A DNA stretch of 64,000 bases, from positions 5,562,368 through 5,626,367 of the forward strand of contig CM022669.1 in the NCBI GenBank assembly GCA_012295275.1, written 5' to 3'. The notes beneath the pieces are model-generated. The model saw nothing but the letters and a program-made list of their open reading frames with translations. It was not told the origin of the DNA and ran no database searches. This document shows, piece by piece, positions 1 through 13,671 of this stretch (positions are counted from its first letter, which is position 1; each line of letters begins with the position of its first letter). Both the position numbers and the translations under genes were made by a program. Source of the DNA: Chrysomallon squamiferum. Its lineage: Eukaryota; Mollusca; Gastropoda; Neomphalida; Peltospiridae.

Positions 1-90
1 ACGAAAACTTATTAATTTATATTGTTACTAATCTGAAGTAAAGCATCTTACATATATATTCGTACACACTAACAAACACATATACGCATA

Positions 91-179
<89 letters not shown>

Positions 180-207
180 TACATACATACAGACATACAT
201 ACATACA
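91..207. repeat. (ACAT)n / (ACAG)n microsatellite
   Basis: A tetranucleotide array that switches from ACAT to about fifteen ACAG units and back to ACAT. Any reading frame through it is a low-complexity artefact. It abuts the SINE-like sequence on its right. Confidence 0.95.
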
Positions 208-267
208 AGAACGGCGTTCTTCGTGGGAAGCGATGATTAACTCGGTTATTGAGAAACTTTTTTTAAG

Positions 268-432
268 ATTTTCTCGTTGGCTGAACGGTAACATCGTCCG
301 TCTTCGGAGTGCGGGTGAATGGGAGTCACACGTTCGAGTCTCGTCAGCGGCATCTGATGGGTTTGTGAGGTCGTGATTGGACTTTGTCCTCCTGCGCCAG
401 TGAGTTCCCGAATATTAAGAATCCTAAACTAC
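268..432 (+). mobile_element. tRNA-derived SINE
   Basis: Two internal RNA polymerase III promoter boxes are present. The A box at 278-288 (TGGCTGAACGG) fits TRGYNNANNGG, and the B box at 332-340 (GTTCGAGTC) fits GWTCRANNC. They are 43 nt apart, as in tRNA-derived elements. A roughly 80-bp non-tRNA body follows, and then an ACATAC-type tail. The left boundary is uncertain and I saw no clear target-site duplication because the flanks are microsatellite. It could be a degraded tRNA gene, but the body and tail favour a SINE. Confidence 0.6.
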
Positions 433-740
433 ATACATACATACATACATATACAGACATATACATGTATACACATACATAGGTACGCGCATCCATTCAC
501 TAAGATTTCAAAACTGGATGTTTACTTACCTACCTAACCACGTAAAAACCATCCTCATTTAAACACATATAGGCGTACACAAACATTCACATACAGTCAT
601 ACACATATACACACATCATATAGAAATACTAGATTTATATATATATTATACATACACGTAGTCATAAGCATAATGTCATATACCTACATATACATACTAT
701 TATACATATAATTATACACACATACACAGGCATCGAAATA
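430..740. repeat. Degenerate ATAC-rich repeat tract
   Basis: Imperfect ACATAC/ATAC repeats interrupted by short unique stretches. No coding potential is seen. Confidence 0.7.
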
Positions 741-1159
741 AGGATCGTGTCAGGGAGCCCATTTAGAGGTTACCACAAAACAGGAACTGGTTACCACAAA
801 TTTATCAAGTTTACGATTCCCATTATTATTGTTGTGAAATCCCTTACGTAGAACATACGTGGTGAACAGTATGATATTTATCCATATCACTGTTCTCATT
901 GTATTAATACTTTGTGTATAGGTATAGTGTACTGCATTTAATAACTAAACAAATCATGACAATTTGTGTTGTTTTATTGTTTTACTTCACTCGTCAAACA
1001 ATACTGATATGAGAATCTGAATGATGAACTTGTTTCAGTTAGCACTGTGAGTTGTCACTGTCATCAGTGTCTGAAGTATCAACTGCTTCACTTCAAGCGT
1101 CATCCAAGTCCTCTGAATCTGATGTTGTAGATGCAAGAAAGTTCTCTACACACATTAGT

Positions 1160-2916
1160 TCATTGCAGGTTATTTTTATCACATCTGAAGAGGGCACAGG
1201 TAAGTATGTGTCGTGTGAGTGACAATGAGTCTATAATCAGGTTGTCTATTGTACAAGATGCTGGTCTTTTTCTTTGTGTTTTATCATCTGCATAGAGGGA
1301 AACAGCTTTGTCTATAAGTTCATATGAAGGGTCACAGCTTATAAGTGCAGGCAGGTTAACTCTAATCAGAAGCAAATCATCCAGTGTAGAATTGGACTTG
1401 TTCAACCTGATAAGCTAGGCTTTCAGCAAAATATTTAGATGACACTTTAATTTGTTCCAAGCCATGTTTTGGATCAGATATATCCCACTGAGTGTGATCA
1501 GCTATATTCATTGCCTTGAAGATAAGGTCATTGAAAGAATCCATTCGTTTAATCAGCTGTGTTGAAATTGCTGGGATCAGGTTTGTTCTTTTATGTTTCA
1601 CAGTCTCTCGTCCCTGGTGAACATGGTTCAGAACAAACTTTTATTGTAGGAACAACTTTTTCAGCTTGTGGATTTTGCTTGTTACCTAACTGATTTTCTT
1701 GTTCGAATCTTATACTAGCTGTAAGGTTGGTAGCCTCTGCTGTAATGGTTGCCTCGTGACCATCTTCGCTGAGAGTAACTGGAAATGGCAGATCTGTCAT
1801 CAGCAGCAAGTGTGTTGAGTTCATCTACAGTTGACTTTCTCGTGTCAGTAACATCTGTGACTAATGGAGTTGCTTTCTAAGCAGCATGTGACAAACGGGC
1901 AGTTTGTTTCAGAGTGAGTCTGTAGAGATGCATAGATGCCAGATATACACAACTCAGCCATGTGTTGAGGTACCCCTTTAGTCTAGCCTTTTGATCTGGT
2001 TTGCAAACTTTGTTTGAGGCCTCTATCATATTTTCCGCAAATAAACACAGAGGCAGAAAGTTTATGATCATAGATTTTATGGCCCTGTATTTATGAATTT
2101 GAAATCGTGTACCAGAAGCAAAGTCACCAATTTCAGCAAATGCATCTTTGACAGCCAGTTCAATTCTGTGTGCAGAGCAATGAATTACTAGCAACCATTC
2201 CCTGCCTTCAGTTTTCATCACAGTTAGAGCACCATTCAGTTTACCAACATTAACATTTGCTCCATCTGCACAAGCACAAATAAGACATTTTGTGTACTTT
2301 TCACCAGTAAAGTCATAATATGGAAAGCATCATCTATAACATGTTTGATACTGCCTGCAGTTATTCCACCGAAATTGCAAATTTTTTGACATTTAAGTAA
2401 TAGTTCAACAGGCTGGCCCCTCAGGACAGTCTTCACATAAATTAAATCTTTAGTTTTGCGAGCTTCTGAGCCGTCTTGTTCAACTGACATGAAGTTGGCA
2501 CATTGTATCATCTGTTTGATATCATCTCTCATTGTTTGGGCAATATAGTGAACAAAGTCCCTACATGAGTGGTCAATGTCCTTCCCACTTATAAACTGCA
2601 CCCCATTCTTCTTCTGCAAGGCAGTCAGGGACTGGTAGTCAGACATAGGTCTCTTCTGCATAACCAACCACAATGCTCTATTGCAATGATTGTTATATTG
2701 TTCTTTACTGTTTTTTTCAAATAATTTTCTAATGGAATTAGAATATGTAACTTTACGATTTACGTTCACACTATCAGAAGCTGAATTTGTTTGAGAGTCT
2801 GAACTGTTTTGTGAAAATTTATTTTTTGCCCAGTCGTGAAGGCTACCTGTTTTCACAGGCCTTTGCACATTTGATTTGTGTATGTAGCCTGTGACGCCAT
2901 CGATACTGTCATACAT
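1160..2916 (-). pseudogene. hAT-type transposase (ZNF862/KIAA1586-like), broken
   Basis: Translation of the minus strand gives fragments of one protein in several frames: 2916-2236, 2221-1877, 1824-1591, 1601-1377 and 1405-1160. The first piece has a genuine ATG. The second contains the motif HCSAHRIELAVKDAF, preceded in the shifted frame by CADGANVNVGKLNGAL. This pairing of a D-G-A-N/S segment with a C-x-x-H-R-x-E-L-A block is typical of hAT-derived proteins of the ZNF862/KIAA1586 group. The reading frame shifts near 2325, stops at TAG 1877-1879, and shifts again near 1800, 1600 and 1400. I see no intact open frame and no convincing terminal inverted repeats, so it reads as an old transposon or a dead domesticated copy. 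The family call is from remembered motif patterns, not a search. Confidence 0.72.
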
Positions 2917-2934
2917 ATATGCACGTGCTGTTAT

Positions 2935-3500
2935 TCACATAATTATATACACATACATACATACAGAAATTCATAGATAAGTATACATACACATATCTAC
3001 ACAGACTGAACATACAGCTTTACACAAAGATACACATACATACACATATACTTACATACATCTACAGTTATACATAAACATGCAGATACAGTAATATATA
3101 TATATGTATGTGATTGTATATATACATATATATATATATATATAAACACACACAATCATATACATACATACATATCCAGTCATATACATATATAAATACA
3201 TAGTCGTAACTATACCTACCGTACAGCAATACACCTATTTACACATACAGTCACATACATACATATACAGTCAAACATAAATATGTACATACAATCACAT
3301 ATACATCTATACAGTCATATTCATATACATGCAGTCATACACATACACGTAGCTTCCGTAACATACATAAAAATACAGTGATAAATATGCATACACATGC
3401 AGTAATATACATATGTACACACATAAAGCCACACACATACGTAAAACACGTAAATAAACCGATACCCAGATGTGTAGAGACATACACACACAGATTTTCA
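2935..3500. repeat. Degenerate ACATAC/TATACA repeat block
   Basis: About 560 bp of imperfect ATAC-type repeats and AT dinucleotides just upstream of the transposase fossil. The Tyr/Cys/Met-rich frames through it are low-complexity artefacts. Confidence 0.8.
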
Positions 3501-3684
3501 AGCGTCCGTGGTAAAAAGTCAGATAATGAATTTATGTATTTTAAAAACTGAATTTAAACAGGTTCATGACTGTTGTTAGCTCTGCCATTGATCACAGACA
3601 GTAAGTACAAAAATGTCACACTAAAACGAAAATAAATAACAATATATTATCTTAACTGTATGATGTCCTTCACAGACAGGGCAA

Positions 3685-3688
<4 letters not shown>

Positions 3689-3780
<92 letters not shown>

Positions 3781-3800
3781 AGAGAGAGAGAGAGAGAGAG
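3689..3800. repeat. (GA)n microsatellite
   Basis: About 110 bp of nearly uninterrupted GA, ending in GAA/GAT variants. It is a homopurine strand able to form triplex structure. Confidence 0.95.
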
Positions 3801-4539
3801 AAAATAAGACGAAGATGATGATGATGATGATAAAAAGTAGGTAGAAAGAATCTACGAATGAAGAAAACTATAGAAAAAAAGAAGAAGATGAAGAAAACAA
3901 AGAAAGATAAACAATTGTGTAAAATAGCTGAAAGGTTTATGCTAGTTCCACCTTTAATTTCCGTCTCGATTTGTTTCCTGACCAGAGAGAGCCGAGTTAA
4001 TCCTCAAACTGATAACCTTGTAAATTTTAACATTCCCCGGACGATTTCATGGGAAGGGAAATTTAAAGTAAACCTGAGAGTAGGCGTTGGTCATGTGCAA
4101 AGGGAAACCTGCAGCATTTTCCAATCACCAACTCAAACAGTTTATATATTTTAAAACTGGTTTTTCAATTAAAGAGATCAAACATTAATGAGACATCTGT
4201 TTGAATTATCTTCAGGTAAAATGTAGTGGCACCGTGAATCAACAGGGCAAGACGAGAAGCAAACACAGAGGAGGGTGAAGATGTGTACAGAGAGAAGACT
4301 TGGACATTCTTGCAGTCTGACGTCGATACTCAGTTTTACCTCACAGAGTCAGTTTTGCCTCTTGTGCACTCTGAGTGTGTATCATGTTAGCCGTATGATA
4401 TTTATGTCTAAAACAAAACCAGTTATGTAAGTAATTCTGTTACCTTTCGTTTAATTTTCAGTTATGGAATAGAGTTGAAAAATGTATCATGTTTCCTGTG
4501 TGTGTATTTGTATGTGATAGAAAAGAAAATATTAGAAGT

Positions 4540-4544
<5 letters not shown>

Positions 4545-4637
<93 letters not shown>

Positions 4638-4650
4638 ACTCTCTCTCTCT
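4545..4650. repeat. (CT)n microsatellite
   Basis: About 90 bp of perfect CT, then interrupted CT/AT units. Overlapping frames encode only Ser-Leu repeats. Confidence 0.95.
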
Positions 4651-7141
4651 GGATGTATGAATAGGTATGTGTGTAAGTGTATAACTAAACTCTCACATAT
4701 CAGTGGATTATTTCAAATACGTCTAGCAGAAAGATAACGATTATTTAATCGAAATCACAAAAGGTTCAAATATCAGCACAAAAATATTTTTTCTTTTCTT
4801 TTATTTATATTTTCATCTTTGTTTTTCATTTTCTTTACTTTTCTTTGTTTTTCTTTCTATAAAAATGACAACAACATTTTTGAACATGGCTTGTTTACAT
4901 TCATTTTGTGGATAATGTTGTTATTTTTCTATTTGTAAAAACACAGAACAAACACGTCACAACAATGTATCGTTCTGACCCCGCTCATACAGTGAGCAAT
5001 ATCTGAAATCACTAAACGTTTGGACAAAGCCTTCGTAAAAATTCTCAGCCAAATATTTTACGAAATATCTTTAACTGACATGAAATATTTTAACTCCATG
5101 TTTTTCTAAACATCTTCACAGCTAGATGTTAACAGCGAATGTGTCGAAATCACATATATTGATGTTAAGATTATTAAAGAAGATTCTCGCGTATTTTCAA
5201 ATCTCGGTCATTCTGAATAAACTGAAGTCAAAGCTGCTTTAATTCTCTCCGCATTCTGGCGTTCTGGTGTCAGATCGAAACTGAAAACACTCGTGCAGTT
5301 TTCTGACGTTTTGTAAACCATTCCTTCGATTCAAGAAATCGTTTACAAGATGGGAAATCAATCAAATCTAAATTTATCAGATATGAAGTTTGAAAAGAAA
5401 AGTTATGCATAATTTATATCATATTTGTAAACTCTGTTATGGTCATCTGAATCCACATTTGTATACATATACGTACGGACGTACATACATGCACATAAAA
5501 AAATACATATATATATACATATAGCTATATACGGAGATATATACATACATGCATACATATACACATACACATACATATATATAGTTACAGGAACACGTAC
5601 AAGCCGCACAGAATTTTAAATTGTTAATTAATTGTTTTAAGTTGCTCTGTTTTAAATTTTTCTGTTTTTAGTTCTCTAGCTGAAGAACTCTGCTCTAAAA
5701 TCATTCATTTTTAGTTTTTATAACTGAAAAACTTTGTTTTCTAAAATCATTCATTTTTAGTTATCTAGCTGAAGAGCTCTATTTTTAAAAAGTTCCTATA
5801 TATTTTGGGTTTCGATCTCCTTCAGCTTGCTTTTCCTTTTAAATTAGTCTTGGTAAACTGCTCTAACTAAAATGCTCTGTGTTTTAATTTGTTCTCTCGT
5901 TAAAATTGGTCTTCGTCGTGTTTATTACAGACCGTCACAAATATTTGACAACTCCTGTAGAAACAATGTCAAGTACACGACAGGAAAATATTGAATGTTT
6001 GTGTTTATTGTAAACACGATTGAATTAAACATGTACAGACCGTTTTACTTGCTTGTAAACTTTTTCTTTCTAATTTGGTTTAGTAACATCTGAACCTTAA
6101 AATGTTTTCAGATACTTTCGTTAACATGAGTTGACAGTTCAGTTACAGCTTTATAAGTCTGACATTTCTAGAAACGAAATAGTAATAATAACACTTTCAT
6201 TTAAAATATTAAAGTTAAAAGTAATTATAATAATAATAATAATAATCAAATTTAATTTAAAAAAATATATATATAAATAAAATCAAATATATATAGTCAA
6301 CTGAAGTGAAGTAGTTAGTTAATTAAACAAAGAAAACAAGACAAAAAGAAGAAATGATTATAATCGAATGGGCAAAATATCTTTGTAGCAATTTAATACC
6401 AATTAATGACGGCATAACTTATAATCTACATATATCAGTAAATACTAACTCGTAGATAACTCCAGCTCAATCCTTTGTTTCTTCAGTGTCTGAATGTACA
6501 ACAGCGAAAACAGTATTTAAAGATAAACATGTGGAAACGTTCTGCTTTAAGATATCCTTGTAGAAATTATGACTACGATGATGATGATAATGATTTTGGT
6601 GATGATGATGGTAATTTTTAAGTTTAAGTCAGAAGAGGTTTTACTGTGTATTTATTGTGTTGTTTGTTGTTTTATTGTAAGTATAATAAATGTCATATAA
6701 AGATACCTCAGCTCGTTGTGTAACTGTCCGCTTTAAGGCGCTTCCATCCAGCCGGTGAAAATAAAATATATTCTCGTGTTAAAATGAAACAATAACTATG
6801 CTGTTTATTTTTAGGTAATTGTAATGTCTTCTCTTTTTTTTAATTATTGTTCACTTTTTTCTTCTTTTATTTTTTTTTTTATTTTTTATTTTTTTATTTT
6901 TTTTAAATTCTTTCAATTCTGTCCACATTTTAGTTTCACGTTCTATCCTTTACAACAGTTGTATCAAAGTTGTATTTCTAAAATATTTTTATTTTTTATT
7001 ACAAACGACAGAGTTAAAAGTTTGTGTGATTTATTACATTTACACTTGCAGAAGAACAATAAATCACAGCAAAATATTCAGAACAAGTTTAGTTGACAAG
7101 GCAGGTATATCTAAGCTGCAAAATTATTTAATAATAATAAC

Positions 7142-7190
<49 letters not shown>

Positions 7191-9764
7191 GAATAAACAA
7201 ACAAACAAACAAATAAAATAAAATAAATCTATTGACTTAAATTGCAGGATTATCAGAATTTTATATTTTAAGGGTTTTTAACGTTTCTTTCAGAAGTATT
7301 CAAGGATACCTATCGAAAGGAGTTCAGAAATTTATAATCAATTAAACACAAAACTTGGATGTATCACAGACTTTACAAACAAACCACGATCTTTACACGA
7401 AAACAAAACTGTGGAGTGAGGCCACAGAGCACGGTGCAGTCAAAAACGCGGATGATCTCGAAGTTAAATGACAAAATATTTAGCATCGTCAGCCGTCTAA
7501 CGCTCGGCCTTTGGTATAGATAAGTGGATAGGGTGCGCGATGAATAAAAGAAGGAAGTTAAACAATAAAATCACAAAAAAAAAGAAAAAAAAAAAAGATG
7601 AAGAAGAAAACATTACAACAACAACAAAAAAAAAAAAAAAAAAAATGCATCGATAACTAAATATTGGATTAAATTGGAGAGTTTCCAGAATTTCTGCGAA
7701 GGACAAATTTGGTGTATTCCTTCTTAGCAAACTTCTAATTCATTTGTAAAATTGATTTTGTGATAAAGAAAAAAAAAATGAGATCAATATGACTTTTAAA
7801 AATAAAAAAAGAAGGAAAGAAAGAAAAAAGAAAATACATTAAAAAGAAAAAAGTAAAGAAATCTTAATAAAAAATAAAAAAGAAAGAAAGAAAGAAAAAA
7901 AGAAAAGAAGAAAGAGAAAAAGAAAAGAAGAAAGAGAAAAATGAGTGTAGAGGTTATTTGAATGGCTGTCGGCTAACCTTGGAAGCAGACGATAAGCGGG
8001 TTGGTGAGAGGATGTAAAATGTTGACCAAATCGAGGTCACAGACGCGATACTAACTCGATAATGTCAATTCTGCAGAGTAACCTCCCCCCCCCCCATTAA
8101 AACCAAAGCACATACCACTGCAACATACTTTTAAAATGAATTCATCTACAGATTATTGTGACAGATTAAACAAGAACAACAACAATAATAATAATTAAAC
8201 TGCATAAATAAGCTTAAATGTGATTGTGAACGATCAGTAATTCGCGTACATATCTAACCTATTTTCAAATTATACCAAAAAATAACAAATAAACAAACAA
8301 CAACAAAAACAAAACAAAAAAAAAAAAAAACAAAAAAATGTAAGTAGCTCATTTCATATTATTCTTTAAAGGATATTTGGCATTTCCCAGCTAGATATTT
8401 CTGAAATATTGACAAGACGACTTGTTGTACATCGGCAGTGTGCTACCGTTTCTTTACTTAATGTCGTTCTTCATATAACTTTTTTTTTTCAAATGGCATA
8501 TCTTCAATGTTTCTCTTTGTCCACTGAATCAACGTTTTGACGGCCCGTTTATTTGGACTTAAATTCATGCCAGCGAATATTTTATGAAAATCTAAATTTA
8601 TATTAAATGTATTTTATGTGTATACATAAACGTGAAAAACGTGAATAAAGACTGCACACTGTCAACATTTGCCTGGCCACATTTCAATTAAATATTTACA
8701 CAAATTCGGTGGGATTTTTAATTTGACATTATGTTTTTCTTTACAACAATGTCATTAAATGCTACGATGATGATGATGATGACGATGACGATGGTGATAT
8801 TTTAAAATGAAATTTTTTTTTTTTTTTTTTTTTTTCTTCTATTAATCGATGCTTTATCCAAGATTGGGAAGGAGGATTTACAAAAAGATGTTTCACTGCG
8901 AATCATTAAAAATAGTTTATGCTGCAACAGACTTGAACATTGCTTCACTGAAGTCATATAATAATAATAAACATATCAAAATACGTGTGTGTGTTTGTAA
9001 TGTCATTAATTATTTATTTTTAATTCATTCATAGGGATCAGTATATAGCACCAAAAAATAGTAACGTAGGTTGTCTGTTCAAGACGATGTTAGTGTATTA
9101 GTATGTTAGTACAGATGATGTTGTTTATATATATAACTCTTATATATTTTGATACTGACTTTTTAAAAAGGTTACTTCACAAGTTCGTTTGCACCAGAAG
9201 GAAAGGTTTGGTCTAAGCTAACAAGAAGATAAAATCTTCGAATTTTCTCGTTCGCACATTCTGTGTATGACGTTGCAAATACGTTATGCTTTGAGAAGTG
9301 GTTGATTTTTCATAAGTCTATACGACAGAGGTCCAAGTATGTTTGTATGTTTGTTCCATAGTCCTGTTCAAAACAGTATTCACCCAGAACATATATATAT
9401 ATAAAATGATGTTCCGATTCACTAACCGTTCATATTAATGATATGCCCCTTATTCATAACAACAATTTAACGTTTAAATAATCATAACTATAATAATAGA
9501 GTAAACAGACTTTAAATTCTATAGCCCGAAGGTTTGTTTAAATAAGGTAGAATGTTTTCTACTTAGCTACACAATACTGTAATGATGACTGCTGATGACT
9601 TCGATTTAAATATAGTCACTTAAGTATCATCATTAATCTGATTTCCACATAAAATACACGAATGAACTAAGGTATGACGTCTTTTTATAGTACATATATG
9701 ACGTATTTTCGTTTACTAATAAATTCAGCCTAAAATAAATGCAGAGGAATACGAAATCACATCA
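4651..9764. other. Gene-free AT-rich intergenic stretch
   Basis: I see no supportable gene. It holds three imperfect copies of a unit of about 57 bp at 5640-5800, an (AAT)n array at 7130-7186, purine-rich A/G tracts at 7555-7646 and 7740-7945, a poly-C run near 8086, and poly-T at 8814-8836. A short GC-richer patch at 7950-8090 could be a decayed mobile element, but its promoter-box matches are too weak to call. Confidence 0.6.
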
Positions 9765-9769
9765 GTGGC

Positions 9770-9770
<1 letters not shown>

Positions 9771-9853
<83 letters not shown>

Positions 9854-9912
9854 CTCTCGCTCTCTCTCTCTCTCTCAACACACACACACACACATACACA
9901 CACACACACAAA
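9771..9912. repeat. (TC)n followed by (CA)n microsatellite
   Basis: About 105 bp of TC with two GCTC interruptions, then ACAC repeats. Non-coding. Confidence 0.95.
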
Positions 9913-10435
9913 TAATGTACCAGTGTTGCATACATCTGTATATTACACGAATAAATTAAATTTCATTTACATGTTAATTAACTGACCGGGCATAGGTATA
10001 TACACAAGCTGTTTTCACTGGGGAAAAAAACAACACGTATACGAGTTGAAGCAATGGTTCACTCGATGTGTTCAAACAGTGGCAAATTGAAAGTCAAGTT
10101 CAAGTTTGTCTGGAAAACACGTTGTTTGCCAGTTGACAAAACTTCGGTTTCAGGTCGGTACAACCACATAATTCATTTATCTCATTATGAAAACTGTTTT
10201 GTTTTCCCCACTTTGCTAAGCACATCTGCCAACAGCCTCGGCTCTAAGATACACACGAGTGGCAAATGTTCTGTCCACAGATACCTCAGTTTTTGTTTTC
10301 TTCTTTCTGTTTTTAGCAGTTCGTCTGTTTGTATGTTTGTGTCAGTGTAACAGTAGAATCGAGACAAATGTCCATCTTCGAAAACAAACATTTGTAACAT
10401 TGATCAAGGTTAAAGGGTAATGGAAAATTGTATTA

Positions 10436-10445
10436 ATAATAATAA

Positions 10446-10508
<63 letters not shown>

Positions 10509-10570
10509 AAAGAAACAGATACTTCTTATAATAAAAACAGTAATAACGGCAACAACAATAACAACAATAA
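10436..10570. repeat. (AAT)/(AAG)/(AAC) trinucleotide array
   Basis: AAT repeats pass into about ten AAG units, then about ten AAC units, then degenerate AAC/AAT. The segment on its left (10050-10400) has open frames on both strands, but neither resembles a known family. Confidence 0.9.
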
Positions 10571-11404
10571 TAACGATAGTTAATACATAAGAACCCATCA
10601 TTTGTTCTGAGTGCATTTTAAAAATAATCATTATGCATCAGTATGTTTCTTATTAATCTCATAACGAAATGCTACATTTTCTGGTAGTAACCCGAAGAAA
10701 GGAAATTCGCAGCCAGCACAACACGTACCATAATCTTACATGCTGGAGTCAAACTTAATTCGTGTTTTATACAGAAAGAAATTTCTTTTTTTCTTTCTTT
10801 TTTTCTTTCTTTTTTTCTTTTTCAAGATAGTAGGCATTTTAGAAAATCTTTGAAAAAGTCTGTGTCTGGTTTCATTAATACGCTAGAGTCCTAAATAATA
10901 AAAAAAATTTAAAAGATGAAATTATCTGGTTTAATTCTCAGAGAGTAGTAGATTCGCGCATACTGACTTCGTTGTCATCTACAAAAACTATACATAAAAC
11001 TAAAATAGTTCTTAATAGATCTTAATAGTTTTGAAAATGGGGAATTTTAAAGATCAAAACCAGCAAATAAATACTTATTAAATAACTTTGAATTATGTAC
11101 GTATACATACATACTATTATATATAAGCAAAAAATTATGGAAGTAAATGTAGTTTTTATCTCAAAAGCTATATTTTTGGTCAGTGCCCGACAATAGTCAT
11201 AATATATTGCTACTACCTCATAATATATTTTCATGCACGAATTGAGGGAAATGTTTCGTATGTCAATATTATTTATTTATTTATTTATTTATTTATGTTT
11301 ATTACATGAGACATCAGTACCTACATATTTTGGTGTTGGCACCAATATATTATATAGTTTTAAACAAAAATAAAATTACACTGCACGATATTTAATACAT
11401 TAAC

Positions 11405-11458
11405 AGTGATCCAGTCACAATATATATATAAACAGATAGACAGATGGATATATAGATG

Positions 11459-11512
<54 letters not shown>

Positions 11513-11590
11513 TAGATAGATAGATAGATATAATAATAATAATGATAATTGTAATAATAATAATAATAATAAATAAATAAATAAATATAT
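11405..11590. repeat. (ATAG)/(ACAG)/(AAT)/(AAAT) compound microsatellite
   Basis: A TAGA/CAGA tetranucleotide array followed by AAT and AAAT units. Non-coding. Confidence 0.9.
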
Positions 11591-11820
11591 TTTAATATGA
11601 ATCATATAATATATAGTAATTTTTTTTAAGATTGTGTAAAAAACATTTTAAATTTGTTCATATCACAGGTTGCATATTTGTGTCGCATGTTTCAGTATTT
11701 TGTGTTCGTGCTGGCAGATGAGCCACGGCGTGGACTGACAAACGTGATGTTGTGAAAATAACGGACCACAGTGCGCATGACTGAAGCCTATAACACTCGA
11801 TACAAAAAGACGGGTATACT

Positions 11821-12116
<296 letters not shown>

Positions 12117-12125
12117 ATGTCTTAC

Positions 12126-13671
12126 CTGCTCTATAATTGGGCCGCCATGTTGTTAGTTTCGTATCTTGAGGAATATTTATTCCTTTTGTCGAAAATGATG
12201 GGAATGGAGATTTCTGTGACGTGACAATTGGCTGTTGCCAGGGCGACGGCGTTGTGTTCCATGTAACAGTTTTCCAGGATGCTGTTGTGATTTTAGACGA
12301 TGAAGGAGACGTATGCCAATTAAAAGTTGTTGATAACCACGGAGCCAACGTCGTAAACAACGTTTTCCAAGTAGATTTTGCCCAAGGATTCGTCCATCGA
12401 TACCACGTAGTTTGCTGCTGCCGTTGTGCGGTAACTATTTGCGATGTTACCGTTGTAGTTGGCTGCTGTTCTTTTGTTATTGCTGTACCTGTCGTAGTTT
12501 TCATTCTTCTCCTTCGCCACCGTGGTGTTTGTGGTTTTGCTGTTGAAGGTCGCCTTTTCCACCACGGCTTTTGTGTCCTCCATGGAGAACGAGTTTCTTT
12601 TTTCTTCCATGCCGGAGTTGGTGGAAATGTTTTGTACGTCTCTGTAGTCGTCGTTGGTGGCGGTGGTGCCGTCGTTCGGTGCATCTGCCACCATGGGGTA
12701 CTGCGTTGCCACCATGGAGTTCCTCTGTACCATGGAGAGTTTACATTTTGCCATGGAGACTGAAGTCTTCTGCGACCTGCCCTCGTTTCTTGCCTCTCGG
12801 GTGACTTCGTTGTCCAGGAAGGCGTCGTTGTCGTAGCTGTGGTTTTGTATTTCCAGCGACGCCTGTTTTGACGCGATTTCCTCTGCCACGAAACTGTCGT
12901 TGGCGGTGGCGCCGTTCGCGGTTCGTATTTTGTGACGTCCCAAAATGGCGTTGTCCGAACCCATGGTGATTCTGGTCTGGTTCTCTGCCACCACGGAATC
13001 GTGCTGATCCACGTCTTCGTTCTTGATGGCGCTGCTGTTGTCTTCGTGGGCTTCTGTGAGCGTCTTCGTTTCCATGAAGATTTAGATTTTCTCCATCGAG
13101 CTGTAGTTTTGTGTCCTCTTGTGTGAGCTTTCCACCAGCGACCCGGATTTTGTCGTGTCGTCTGCTTTGGAGAGCGGGTAATTTTCCTGGGTGGGACTGT
13201 CGTAACGTAACCAGCATCATGCTGGGACCGCGTCCGTTGTTTAGATGTTACCGCATCTTGCTGGGATCTGGTCCACCGTTTAGCCGTTATTGCATCTTTC
13301 TCCCACCATCGCGTAACTGGATGCCGTGGTAGCTGCGTTGTCTGAGCGTACCATATTGAATACGTGGTTGGTGCTGATGTCTGCTGATTAAAGTCGCAGT
13401 CGTCCCACCGGGAGTCGATGGGGACGCAGTTTTTGAAAGTGTTAGACCAGTGGGAATCGCCAGGACATGCGGGAAGCAACTGCGGTTTCCCAAAACTACA
13501 AATATAATATCTAGAACAGTCATTTGCGTGCCTTACCCACTGAATACCCATCGAGGTGCACGGGTATATGGGACCTGTGTTACGTACTCGTCTAACATAG
13601 GGAACGTATGCTATACACTTTCCAATATAATTTAAAAACAATAACACCAGCGTAATTGCGGCAGTGTCCAT
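12126..13671 (-). CDS. Secreted protein with peritrophin-A chitin-binding domain, first coding exon
   Basis: The first ATG in the long open frame is at 13671; the frame opens upstream with TTG, not ATG. Residues 1-21 form a signal peptide with the hydrophobic core AAITLVLLFL. Six cysteines at 38, 52, 58, 69, 82 and 92 have the spacing of a peritrophin-A (CBM14) chitin-binding domain (13, 5, 10, 12 and 9 residues between them), with aromatic residues between. From about residue 93 to 515 the protein is rich in Thr, Trp, Arg, Lys and Pro, with many Pro-Trp-Trp clusters, suggesting an O-glycosylated or cross-linking extracellular matrix region. The exon ends at a clear donor (GCAG|GTAAGA, 12126/12125) in phase 1, so the gene continues on the minus strand; I could not identify the next exon. 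The product is likely cuticle, beak or mucous-matrix associated, by inference. Confidence 0.8.

Noticed and set aside
3858-4154. 98-codon plus-strand frame starting MKKTIEKKKKMKKTKK
   Set aside because: It starts in a purine-rich repeat edge, shows no domain, and has no splice or promoter support.
7950-8090. Possible second SINE
   Set aside because: A partial A-box-like TGGCTGTCGG and a one-mismatch B box (GACCAAATC) are present, with no recognisable body or tail.
12221-13635. Several plus- and minus-strand frames overlapping the chitin-binding exon
   Set aside because: Shadows of a long, GC-richer coding exon. Only the minus frame starting at 13671 has a signal peptide and the six-cysteine domain.
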